13,486 nucleotides of DNA, from positions 1 to 13,486 of the forward strand of contig DATKVN010000020.1 of the NCBI GenBank assembly GCA_035530055.1, written 5' to 3'. The position numbers and the translations under genes are program-made. How positions within the stretch are numbered: the stretch's first letter is position 1; each line of letters starts with the position of its first letter. This DNA is from a bacterium. GTDB lineage: Bacteria; UBA6262; WVXT01. Shown in pieces: positions 6,898-12,486 of the stretch. The notes beneath the pieces were generated by a model. That model had not been told where the DNA came from, ran no database searches, and saw only the letters and a program-made list of their open reading frames with translations.

Positions 6898-6965
6898 AAG
6901 TCCTCCCGAAAGGGAGGTTCGGGCGACCACAAGGGTCGCCCCTACGCGATTCGCAAGGACTCCAT
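6898..6965. repeat. Composite multi-hairpin repeat, copy 2
   Basis: Positions 6900-6959 equal 4391-4450 exactly, 60 bases without a difference. The tail reads GCAAGGACTCCATG where copy 1 has GCAAGGAGTCCAT. It begins about ten bases after the MerR stop codon. The two copies are 2.5 kb apart and sit in unrelated contexts, so recent duplication or gene conversion is likely. Confidence 0.9.
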
Positions 6966-6972
6966 GACTTTT

Positions 6973-7025
6973 GGAGTAGCGAAACTTGTTTCGCGTTAAT
7001 AACGCAGAGCAAGCTCTGCTACTCC
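6973..7025. repeat. Cruciform-like twin-hairpin repeat, copy 2
   Basis: GGAGTAGC (6973-6980) and GCTACTCC (7018-7025) are perfect inverted ends. Between and overlapping them are hairpins GCGAAAC-TT-GTTTCGC (6979-6994) and GCAGAGC-AA-GCTCTGC (7004-7019). The first hairpin equals that of copy 1 at 1216-1231. The second keeps the same frame but has a different stem. Confidence 0.85.
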
Positions 7026-7034
7026 ACAGTCTTT

Positions 7035-7118
7035 TGGAACCCTCCCGAAAGGGAGGAAGGCAATTATCCTTGCTTTCGCAAGGACTCCATGACTTTTGGA
7101 GTCCTCCCGAAAGGGAGG
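7035..7118. repeat. Tandem hairpin repeats before tRNA-Pro
   Basis: Three hairpins: CCTCCC-GAAA-GGGAGG (7041-7056), CCTTGC-TTTC-GCAAGG (7068-7083) and CCTCCC-GAAA-GGGAGG again (7103-7118). The spacer ACTCCATGACTTTTGGAG repeats the one at 6960-6977. With 6898-6965 and 6973-7025, the whole MerR-to-tRNA gap of about 240 nt is repeat and holds no gene. Confidence 0.8.
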
Positions 7119-7129
7119 AATTTGCATAT

Positions 7130-7203
7130 CGGGGCGTGGCGCAGTTGGTTAGCGCACCAGGCTGGGGGTCTGGGGGTCAGCGGTTCGAATCCGCTCGCCC
7201 CGA
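7130..7203 (+). tRNA. tRNA-Pro (anticodon GGG)
   Basis: A complete 74-nt cloverleaf without encoded CCA. The acceptor stem is CGGGGCG/CGCCCCG, the D stem GCGC/GCGC, and the anticodon stem CCAGG/TCTGG with loop CTGGGGG, placing GGG at positions 34-36. The T arm is AGCGG-TTCGAAT-CCGCT, and the discriminator is A. Anticodon GGG reads CCC and CCU proline codons. Two bases after the discriminator a hairpin repeat begins, where CCA would otherwise be encoded. Confidence 0.95.
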
Positions 7204-7205
7204 TT

Positions 7206-7258
7206 GTAGTGTAGGGCTTTATGCCCGTAAGAATTACGCCCATAAAGGGCTACACTAC
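7206..7258. repeat. Inverted pair of GTAGTGTA...GTAA hairpin units
   Basis: Unit 7206-7230 (+) and unit 7234-7258 (inverted) are separated by GAA. They are identical to the first and third units of the array at 2325-2412. The arms are mirror images except that the inner stem is exchanged (GGGC/GCCC against GCCC/GGGC), so each arm folds alone while the long arms still mostly pair. The pair directly abuts tRNA-Pro(GGG). Confidence 0.88.
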
Positions 7259-7262
7259 ACTG

Positions 7263-7376
7263 TTTTTGAAATTAAACCATCTTCATATAATTAAAAAAAA
7301 GGTGCCAGCTGATGAAATAAAGGATATGCTTGAAGCACTTAATTCTTATATTAAATTACATGAAAAATCTAAATGA
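7263..7376 (+). pseudogene. C-terminal gene fragment without a start, overlapping the next small ORF
   Basis: The frame is open from inside the repeat at 7206-7258 to a TGA at 7374-7376. Its last 24 residues, VPADEIKDMLEALNSYIKLH followed by EKSK, have the composition of a real helical protein end. There is no credible start codon or ribosome binding site, and the upstream part is repeat sequence. I read it as the tail of a gene whose front was lost or replaced by the repeat. It overlaps the next small ORF by 17 nt, as co-translated genes often do. The family is not identified. Confidence 0.45.
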
Positions 7377-7467
7377 TATTAGAGAACGTTATCTTAGAAA
7401 TTATGGGGACACAATACTTAATTATGCGACAAGGGGTCGGAGCTTGATTTTTGAAGTTTTGGAGTAA
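7360..7467 (+). pseudogene. Small gene remnant beginning MKNLNDIRERYLR
   Basis: The ATG at 7360 opens a 35-residue frame ending at TAA 7465-7467. The first 13 residues (MKNLNDIRERYLR) resemble the start of a family of small hypothetical proteins I recall from candidate-phylum genomes, in which 'RERYLRD.LPVRLG' follows. That continuation is missing. From residue 14 (NYGDTILNY...) the frame runs into the element at 7403-7484 and soon stops. The simplest reading is that a mobile-element end interrupted or replaced the gene. The family likeness is from memory and unverified. Confidence 0.4.
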
Positions 7468-7484
7468 ATAGTCGCTGTCCCCAT
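7403..7484. mobile_element. Probable IS200/REP-transposase-type element footprint, no transposase
   Basis: An 82-bp segment with 9-bp inverted ends ATGGGGACA (7403-7411) and TGTCCCCAT (7476-7484), and inside them GCGAC (7426-7430) / GTCGC (7471-7475). The motifs GGGGACACAATACTTAATTA and AGTCGCTGTCCCC resemble the left and right ends I associate with Y1-type (IS200/TnpA-REP) transposases in many genomes. No transposase frame exists inside, so it would be a MITE-like or deleted copy. The resemblance to known ends is recollection. Confidence 0.45.
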
Positions 7485-7496
7485 TTCAACTACATT

Positions 7497-7517
7497 CCTC
7501 CCTTTCGGGAGGACTCC
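7497..7517. repeat. Inverted copy of the CCTCCC/GGGAGG hairpin repeat
   Basis: CCTCCC-TTTC-GGGAGG followed by ACTCC is the exact reverse complement of the GGAGT + hairpin start of the composite repeats. It ends 21 bases before the ATG at 7539, between the element footprint and the DUF71 gene. Confidence 0.8.
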
Positions 7518-7538
7518 AGAAGGACAGGAAGGTAGGCT

Positions 7539-8219
7539 ATGAGCTATATTGGTTCCTGGAGTGGTGGTAAAGATAGTTGTTTTGCCTGTTATAGGGCAAT
7601 GTGTGGTGGATATGATATTTCTTATCTGGTAAATTTTATCTCTAAAGAATATAAAAGAGTAAGTTTTCATGGCACAGAGGATAAATTGATTCAATTGCAG
7701 GCTGAAGCATTGGGTCTACCTTTATTACAAAAAGAGACTACCGGTAATGGCTATGAACAAGAATTCAAAGAAGCAGTGCGAGGTTTAATTCCTAATGGCG
7801 TAAAAGGTATGATTTTTGGCGATATTTATTTGCAAGAACACAAGGATTGGGTGAAGAGGGTCTGTGGAGAGTTGGGAATTGAGGCAGTTGAGCCACTGTG
7901 GGGAGAAGAACCAGAAAGAATTCTGCTTGACTTTATAGATGCCGGGTTTGAGGCGATAATAGTTAGTGCCAAAGTGGACCTGTTTGGCGAAGAATGGATT
8001 GGTAGGAAAATAGATAGAGATTTTTTCAAATATCTAAAAGAAAATAGTATTGATATTTGTGGGGAGAATGGTGAATACCATACCCTGGTGTTCGACGGCC
8101 CGATGTTCAAGAAGAAAATAAGAATAACTGAGAAGAAGTCGATTGCACGAGAAGGTTGCTGGTTTTTAGATACTGTGGAATATTCATTACAAGACTTTAC
8201 CGAGCCGGCCAGGCTTTAG
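7539..8219 (+). CDS. DUF71 / diphthine-ammonia-ligase-like PP-loop ATPase
   Basis: A 226-residue member of the adenine-nucleotide alpha-hydrolase (PP-loop) superfamily. SGGKDS (8-13) is the ATP-pyrophosphatase loop. MIFGDI (91-96), EPLWGE (118-123) and the DUF71 signature GENGEYHT (175-182) follow. The eukaryotic and archaeal relative Dph6 amidates diphthine on elongation factor 2. Bacteria lack diphthamide, so this protein must do another ATP-dependent amidation or ligation; some bacterial DUF71 proteins have been linked to cobalamin salvage. No B12 gene is seen here. AGGAAGG (7526-7532) lies six bases before the ATG. The next gene starts 36 nt downstream, perhaps in the same transcript. The family is confident; the substrate is unknown. 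Confidence 0.88.
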   Translation: MSYIGSWSGGKDSCFACYRAMCGGYDISYLVNFISKEYKRVSFHGTEDKLIQLQAEALGLPLLQKETTGNGYEQEFKEAVRGLIPNGVKGMIFGDIYLQEHKDWVKRVCGELGIEAVEPLWGEEPERILLDFIDAGFEAIIVSAKVDLFGEEWIGRKIDRDFFKYLKENSIDICGENGEYHTLVFDGPMFKKKIRITEKKSIAREGCWFLDTVEYSLQDFTEPARL

Positions 8220-8255
8220 AGAGATGGATTGTTTGGTTTTATTTAAGGAGAAGAG

Positions 8256-8771
8256 ATGAGATTTTTATGGTTGGTGCCTAGTATTTTTTTAACTCACATT
8301 TTTTTCGGGCGACTGGTTTCTATTCCTTACGCTTTAGCCATCTTACATAGGTGGTATTGGGCAGTCTGCGTTACCTGGCCAATAGATATTATTACTGTTC
8401 CTTTGTGGCTGCATATCTTCAATAAGGTCACGAATTCAAGAACTTTCCTCGCCAGGGGAAGAATATTCTTTCGCCGTATTCGAAGAGGAATTGAGAAGTT
8501 TACCAAGAAAAAAATCTTTAGAAGAGAGCGAAAATTTCATTCTCGAATTCTCAAACGCGCTCAAAGATGGGGACAGTTTGGAGTTATAGCCATTGCCGCC
8601 TTGCCATTTGTTGGTGGGGGAATATGGTCTGGTGTTCTCTTATCACGCTTTCTCAAGTTGAAAATAACCAGGGCATATCTTCTAATCTGTTTGGGCAGTT
8701 TTTTAGGTGCTTCACTTATATCTTTGGGTATTCAGGGGATTAAAGAGTTAATCCTTTTACTTTTTGCATAG
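8256..8771 (+). CDS. Divergent small multidrug-export-family (COG2426-like) membrane protein
   Basis: A 171-residue membrane protein with hydrophobic segments at about 3-30, 35-55, 107-130 and 139-170. ALPFVGGGIWSG (115-126) aligns with AIPLPVTGAWTG of the protein at 9432-9923, which is why I place it in the same family. The N-terminal signature of that protein (ALPVSELRGSIP) has no counterpart here. Residues 62-104 instead form a strongly basic stretch (RRIRRGIEKFTKKK, RRERKFH), expected on the cytoplasmic side. AAGGAG (8245-8250) is five bases before the ATG. The stop abuts pcm. The family name reflects early annotation; no transport substrate is known, so export should not be assumed. Confidence 0.65.
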   Translation: MRFLWLVPSIFLTHIFFGRLVSIPYALAILHRWYWAVCVTWPIDIITVPLWLHIFNKVTNSRTFLARGRIFFRRIRRGIEKFTKKKIFRRERKFHSRILKRAQRWGQFGVIAIAALPFVGGGIWSGVLLSRFLKLKITRAYLLICLGSFLGASLISLGIQGIKELILLLFA

Positions 8772-8778
8772 AGGGAAC

Positions 8779-9429
8779 GTGATAGATTTCAAAAGTTTAC
8801 AAGAAGAGATGATTACCCAGCAGATAATGCGCCGAGGAGTAGTCACTCCCAGGGTAATTGAAGCATTCAGAAAAGTTCCCCGCCATCTTTTTGTCCCAGA
8901 ACAGTTTCAGAGCCACTCCTACAACGACCATCCTCTTCCCATAGGAGAGGAGCAGACAATCTCCCAGCCTTATATCGTTGCCCTGATGACAGACCTTCTC
9001 AATTTATCAGGGGAAGATAAAGTTCTGGAAATCGGTACTGGCTCTGGTTATCAAGCAGCAATTCTCGCTGAACTGGGGAAGGAAGTATATACAGTAGAAA
9101 GGCATAACTTGTTAGCCGAAAGGGCGGAAAAAATACTCAAAGAGTTAAACTACCAGAATGTGAAGGTTCTCGTTGGTGATGGCACAAAAGGCTGGGAAGA
9201 ATTCTCTCCTTACCAGAAAATTATTGTTACTGCCAGCGCTCCTGATGTCCCTCAGCCGCTATTTATACAGTTAGACGAAATGGGTAAACTTGTAATTCCC
9301 ATAGGCGGAAGGTGGTCACAGGATTTAATCCTAATCGAGAAGAGAAAAGGTAAAATGATAAGAAAGTCTGTTTGCGGCTGTGTGTTTGTTCCTTTAATCG
9401 GAGAATATGGCTATAGGGATACTGACTAA
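8779..9429 (+). CDS. pcm: Protein-L-isoaspartate O-methyltransferase
   Basis: Repairs age-damaged proteins by methylating L-isoaspartyl residues with S-adenosylmethionine. I chose GTG 8779 (216 residues, family length). The frame also contains a TTG at 8764, but that lies within the end of the preceding gene; GAGGG (8771-8775) is close before the GTG. Numbered from GTG, the family's N-terminal M-x4-Q pattern (MITQQIMRRGV) is at 11-21, VPRHLFVP at 33-40, EEQTISQPYIVALM at 57-70 and the SAM motif I LEIGTGSGYQAA at 83-94. VGDGTKGW and the conserved VTASAP and VIPIGG follow. It sits between two membrane proteins of one family, with 7 nt and 2 nt gaps, so one transcript is likely. A LysM/M23 lipoprotein and a sigma factor follow further on, as in the proteobacterial pcm-nlpD-rpoS order. 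Confidence 0.95.
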   Translation: MIDFKSLQEEMITQQIMRRGVVTPRVIEAFRKVPRHLFVPEQFQSHSYNDHPLPIGEEQTISQPYIVALMTDLLNLSGEDKVLEIGTGSGYQAAILAELGKEVYTVERHNLLAERAEKILKELNYQNVKVLVGDGTKGWEEFSPYQKIIVTASAPDVPQPLFIQLDEMGKLVIPIGGRWSQDLILIEKRKGKMIRKSVCGCVFVPLIGEYGYRDTD

Positions 9430-9431
9430 TA

Positions 9432-9923
9432 ATGATTCAGGAAATAATTAAATTTTTGAATCGACTATTCCCTCCAGAGCTGGTGACAGTACTTGTGGCT
9501 GCTTTGCCTGTTTCCGAGCTTCGTGGGTCGATTCCCCTGGCTTTGGGGGTTTTTCATTTCCCTGTTGAAAAGGCATTTTTTTTATCTATAATTGGGAATC
9601 TAATTCCAATAATACCGCTCCTTCTTTTTCTGGAATCTGTATCTAAATGGCTGAGCATGAGATTTAACTGGGCTGAGAAATTTTTCAGCTGGCTATTTGC
9701 TCGCACCAAGAGGAGAAGCAAGATTGTAGAGAAGTATGGAGCGATTGGTCTTATCTTTTTTGTGGCCATTCCTCTGCCAGTGACCGGAGCGTGGACTGGA
9801 TGCGTGGCAGCGTTTCTTTTCGGCATCAGAAGAAGGTGGGCAGCGTTCTCTATAGCTAATGGTGTGTTGATAGCTGGAGTAATTGTTACTCTTGTCAGTC
9901 TTGGTGTAATTAAGATATTCTAA
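9432..9923 (+). CDS. Small multidrug-export-family (COG2426, Sm_multidrug_ex) membrane protein
   Basis: A 163-residue integral membrane protein with about four helices (15-38, 48-68, 103-130, 138-160). The two family blocks are clear: ALPVSELRGSIPLALG (24-39) and AIPLPVTGAWTG (112-123), each a broken helix with proline and glycine. The loop at 70-100 is basic. The ATG begins 2 nt after the pcm stop, so translation is probably coupled. The family name comes from an early export assignment and no mechanism is established; call it a conserved membrane protein. The homologue at 8256-8771 on the other side of pcm retains only the second block. Confidence 0.85.
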   Translation: MIQEIIKFLNRLFPPELVTVLVAALPVSELRGSIPLALGVFHFPVEKAFFLSIIGNLIPIIPLLLFLESVSKWLSMRFNWAEKFFSWLFARTKRRSKIVEKYGAIGLIFFVAIPLPVTGAWTGCVAAFLFGIRRRWAAFSIANGVLIAGVIVTLVSLGVIKIF

Positions 9924-9928
9924 TATTT

Positions 9929-9956
9929 CCCCTCACCCCCAAGGAGAGAGGAGGGG
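9929..9956. repeat. CCCCTC...GAGGGG repeat, copy 2
   Basis: CCCCTC (9929-9934) and GAGGGG (9951-9956) bracket CACCCCCAAGGAGAGA. The bounds match the repeat after the kinase at 1157-1210. A further G/C-rich stretch (CCTTTTCCCAGGGGGGAG, 9963-9980) leads to the tRNA. It lies six bases after the preceding stop codon. Confidence 0.5.
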
Positions 9957-10008
9957 ATAAGGACCTTTTCCCAGGGGGGAGAAGAGATAAGAGAGGACAA
10001 AAAAAGGA

Positions 10009-10087
10009 CGGGGCGTAGCTCAGTCTGGTCTAGAGCGCACGGTTCGGGACCGTGAGGTCGGCCGTTCGAATCGGCTCGCCCCGACCA
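10009..10087 (+). tRNA. tRNA-Pro (anticodon CGG), CCA encoded
   Basis: A complete cloverleaf: acceptor CGGGGCG/CGCCCCG, D stem GCTC/GAGC with an 11-nt loop, anticodon stem CACGG/CCGTG with loop TTCGGGA placing CGG at 34-36, T arm GGCCG-TTCGAAT-CGGCT, discriminator A (10084) and an encoded CCA (10085-10087). It reads CCG. Three bases after the CCA comes GGAGG, apparently the ribosome binding site of the next gene, so the tRNA precursor may extend into that mRNA. Confidence 0.95.
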
Positions 10088-10103
10088 TCCGGAGGCTTTG
10101 GTC

Positions 10104-10133
10104 TTGACAGTGAGGCTAAATTTTACGTATAAT
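10104..10133 (+). promoter_or_regulatory. Consensus sigma70-type promoter overlapping the lipoprotein start
   Basis: TTGACA (10104-10109) and TATAAT (10128-10133) are both perfect hexamers with an 18-nt spacer. Transcription would begin near 10140, inside the annotated N-terminus of the lipoprotein gene, and so would serve the sigma factor and apt rather than a full-length lipoprotein started at TTG 10104. GTAGGAGA (10138-10145) follows at once but has no standard in-frame start codon after it. Confidence 0.55.
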
Positions 10134-10805
10134 AAACGTAGGAGATTTGTTTTTTTAAAGTTCTTTCTTATAATTCTGCTGTCTGGGTGTGCTTTTTTCC
10201 CATCAGGAATTTACCATAGAGTGCAGAAGGGTGAGACTCTATGGAGAATTTCCAGGGTCTATGAGGTCGACTTAGATGAGATAGCAAGGATAAACCATTT
10301 GGCTGATGCTACCAGAATTAAAACAGGCCAATTAATTTTTGTCCCCGGCGCTAAGGAGAGAAAGGATACTTTAGCCTATGTTCCAAAGCGACCTTCTCCG
10401 GAAAAAAAAGAAGAAGCGAAGCCGCCACCTGAACTCATCGATTTCTCCTGGCCTCTAAGAGGAGAGATATTGGTGGGATTTGGGAAACTGAATGGTAAGC
10501 GCCACCAGGGCGTGGACATCGAAGGCAGGGAAGGAACGCCTATAGTAGCTATTTACGATGGTATTGTGACTTATAGTAACGATAAACTCCGGGGATATGG
10601 GAACATGGTGATAATCAAACATAATGAGGATTATTCGAGCGTCTACGCTCATAATCTCATAAATTTAGCCAGAGAGGGGGAAAGGATAAACAAAGGGCAG
10701 GCAATCGCCCAAGTGGGAGCAACTGGTTGGGCAGATGTACCGCACCTACATTTTGAAATAAGGGAGAGGGGTAAAGCGGTCAATCCTGTGTTCTATCTGC
10801 CTTAA
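10104..10805 (+). CDS. LysM / M23 peptidase lipoprotein, NlpD/EnvC-like
   Basis: An envelope protein expected to be lipid-anchored and to cut or regulate cutting of peptidoglycan. With TTG 10104 as start (233 residues; GGAGG at 10091-10095 is eight bases away) it has a basic n-region (NKRRR), a hydrophobic stretch and the lipobox LLSGC with Cys29. A LysM domain follows at about 37-82 (YHRVQKGETLWRI ... GQLIFVPG), then a proline/lysine linker and an M23 domain to the end. The zinc ligands His134 and Asp138 (HQGVD) and His216 (HLHFE), and the catalytic-type His183 (YAHN), are all present, so it may be an active endopeptidase, unlike E. coli NlpD, which has lost these residues. Other starts (TTG 10098, GTG 10110) change only a few residues. 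A sigma factor gene follows after 30 nt. Confidence 0.9.
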   Translation: MTVRLNFTYNKRRRFVFLKFFLIILLSGCAFFPSGIYHRVQKGETLWRISRVYEVDLDEIARINHLADATRIKTGQLIFVPGAKERKDTLAYVPKRPSPEKKEEAKPPPELIDFSWPLRGEILVGFGKLNGKRHQGVDIEGREGTPIVAIYDGIVTYSNDKLRGYGNMVIIKHNEDYSSVYAHNLINLAREGERINKGQAIAQVGATGWADVPHLHFEIRERGKAVNPVFYLP

Positions 10806-10835
10806 GAAGCAAACTTTATCCTGGAAATAGACAAA

Positions 10836-11675
10836 ATGGCACACAGTTTGGATTCAGTAAAACTATATATGCAAGAGCTGAGGACGATTCCTCAGGTCAC
10901 GGAAAAAGAGATGACCGATCTCTTTCCCAAAATAAAGAAGGGAGATGGCAAAGCAAAAAAGCGAGTGATTGAGGGGAACTTAAGGTTAGTTATTAGCATT
11001 GCCAAACGATATTCTTGCTATGGTCTCGACTTTTTGGATTTAATCGAGGAGGGGAATGTAGGCCTTATAAAAGCGATTGATAAATATGACCACAAAATGG
11101 GTTATAACTTTTCCACTTACGCTTTCTGGTGGATTAGACAGTATATTCAGCGGGCAATCTTGAGCCAGACTAAGACCATCCACATTCCACTTTACGCCTA
11201 TGAGGCAATAAAGAAACTCATTAATGTTTCTGAAAGGATGCGCGAAGAGTTAGAGAGACAACCAACTACGGCAGAAGTGGCAAAGAAACTGCGCCTTTCC
11301 ATAAAGAAGACCCAGAAGTTTATGCAGGAAATCCGGGTCTTTGAAAGGGTCGGTTCTCTGGATAGTCCTCTGGGAGATAAATTCGATATTTTCCTGAAAG
11401 ATCTGATTCGAGATGAAGAAAAGGGATCACCAGACCGTGTTGTAGATTTGATAAAGTCTCATGAAGAGTTGGCAGAAATTTTGAAAAAGCTAAGCCCTCA
11501 GGAATTAAAAGTCATTAAATTGCGCTACGGAATGGTTGACGGGAAAGGATACAACCTCAGGGAAGTTGGTGAGAAAATGGATCTCTCCCGAGAGAGAATA
11601 AGACAAATAGAAAAGAGGGCAATAGAGAGATTAAAAAAGATTGTTCTTAGAATGCAGCTTCATGGATTAGAATAG
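10836..11675 (+). CDS. RNA polymerase sigma factor, sigma70 family (RpoD/RpoS type)
   Basis: A 279-residue sigma factor of the primary/group 2 class. Region 1.2 is at about 4-36 (DSVKLYMQELRTIP), region 2 at 41-112 with NLRLVISIAKRY, DLIEEGNVGLIKAIDKYD and the DNA-melting segment FSTYAFWWIRQYI, region 3 at about 113-195, and region 4 at 218-270 with LREVGEKMDLSRERIRQIEK as the -35-binding helix-turn-helix. Region 1.1 and the long non-conserved insert of housekeeping RpoD are missing, so an alternative RpoS-like role is likelier than the main sigma. The order pcm, LysM/M23 lipoprotein, sigma factor supports that by analogy only. Its start has weak GGAA upstream. apt begins 11 nt after the stop, so the two share a transcript. 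Confidence 0.92.
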   Translation: MAHSLDSVKLYMQELRTIPQVTEKEMTDLFPKIKKGDGKAKKRVIEGNLRLVISIAKRYSCYGLDFLDLIEEGNVGLIKAIDKYDHKMGYNFSTYAFWWIRQYIQRAILSQTKTIHIPLYAYEAIKKLINVSERMREELERQPTTAEVAKKLRLSIKKTQKFMQEIRVFERVGSLDSPLGDKFDIFLKDLIRDEEKGSPDRVVDLIKSHEELAEILKKLSPQELKVIKLRYGMVDGKGYNLREVGEKMDLSRERIRQIEKRAIERLKKIVLRMQLHGLE

Positions 11676-11686
11676 GAGAATTTAAG

Positions 11687-12202
11687 ATGGAACAGCTCAA
11701 GGAACTAATTCGTAGTATTCCGGATTTTCCCAAGAAGGGAATCCTTTTTAGAGACATTACCACACTCCTCCAGAACGGTCCCCGGTTTCACCAGGCAATC
11801 GATACTTTGGCCGAGCATTATGAAGGAAAAAAGATTGACCAGATTGTAGCTGTGGAATCGCGTGGCTTCATTGTTGCCGCCCCATTAGCCTATAAATTAA
11901 ACGCTGGTGTTATTCCTGTGCGCAAGAAAGGCAAATTGCCCTATAAGACTGTGGAGACGACCTATGAGCTCGAGTATGGAACCGATACCCTCGAGATGCA
12001 CGCCGATGCTTTCCAGCCGGGCGCCAATATCCTAATTGTCGACGATCTCCTGGCCACAGGCGGCACAGCTAAAGCCACAATTGACCTGGTAGAGAAATTG
12101 AAAGGGAAAGTTATGGGTATCTGTTTCTTGATAGAATTAACCGACTTGAAGGGCATCGAGAAACTAAAAGGATACGAGGTACTTTCCATAATAAAATATT
12201 AG
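11687..12202 (+). CDS. apt: Adenine phosphoribosyltransferase
   Basis: Salvages adenine with PRPP to AMP in the cytosol. The protein has the standard length of 171 residues. The opening IRSIPDFPKKGILFRDITTL (8-27), VAVESRGF (54-61) and the PRPP-binding motif ILIVDDLLATGGTA (115-128) with its acidic pair are characteristic. VIPVRKKGKLP (75-85) is the flexible loop, and YGTDTLEMH follows. AGGAGA (11674-11679) overlaps the sigma factor stop and lies seven bases before the ATG. A strong terminator 60 nt downstream closes the unit. Nothing aberrant is seen. Confidence 0.97.
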   Translation: MEQLKELIRSIPDFPKKGILFRDITTLLQNGPRFHQAIDTLAEHYEGKKIDQIVAVESRGFIVAAPLAYKLNAGVIPVRKKGKLPYKTVETTYELEYGTDTLEMHADAFQPGANILIVDDLLATGGTAKATIDLVEKLKGKVMGICFLIELTDLKGIEKLKGYEVLSIIKY

Positions 12203-12262
12203 TCCTCCGAGGTTACCGAACTTTCATTATTTTTTATAGATTGTTTTACTTCTACTTACCCC

Positions 12263-12293
12263 AAAGACCCATTTTTTAATGGGTCTTTTTTTT
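12263..12293 (+). terminator. Rho-independent terminator after apt
   Basis: AGACCCATT (12265-12273), loop TTTT, AATGGGTCT (12278-12286), a perfect 9-bp stem extended by AA/TT, followed by a run of eight T (12286-12293). It reads only on the + strand. It marks the end of the transcript carrying the sigma factor and apt. Confidence 0.93.
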
Positions 12294-12486
12294 GTCAAAA
12301 AATGTCACAAAATTATCTGTTTGCTCTATTGTAAAAACAAAAAAACCCATTAGAATAAAGAGTATAAAGTATCTTATTTTGGCTTTAACCTTTATTTTAA
12401 TGCTCGCCTTCCGACAAGCGTAAAATAAATTTGTTACTATTACGGTTATTAATGCAGGTTGTTAGACTTCTCCGCCTGCCGTGTAA

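Noticed and set aside
6898-7258. CRISPR array
   Set aside because: The repeats are palindromes of several types with irregular spacing, shared spacers and copies elsewhere; there are no unique equal-length spacers and no cas genes.
7281-7291. TATAAT at 7286 as a promoter for the small remnant
   Set aside because: No acceptable -35 lies 16-18 nt upstream; only T-rich sequence is there.
6986-7294. A 102-codon open frame on the + strand
   Set aside because: It runs through repeat hairpins and straight across tRNA-Pro(GGG); its translation follows the repeats and has no family likeness.
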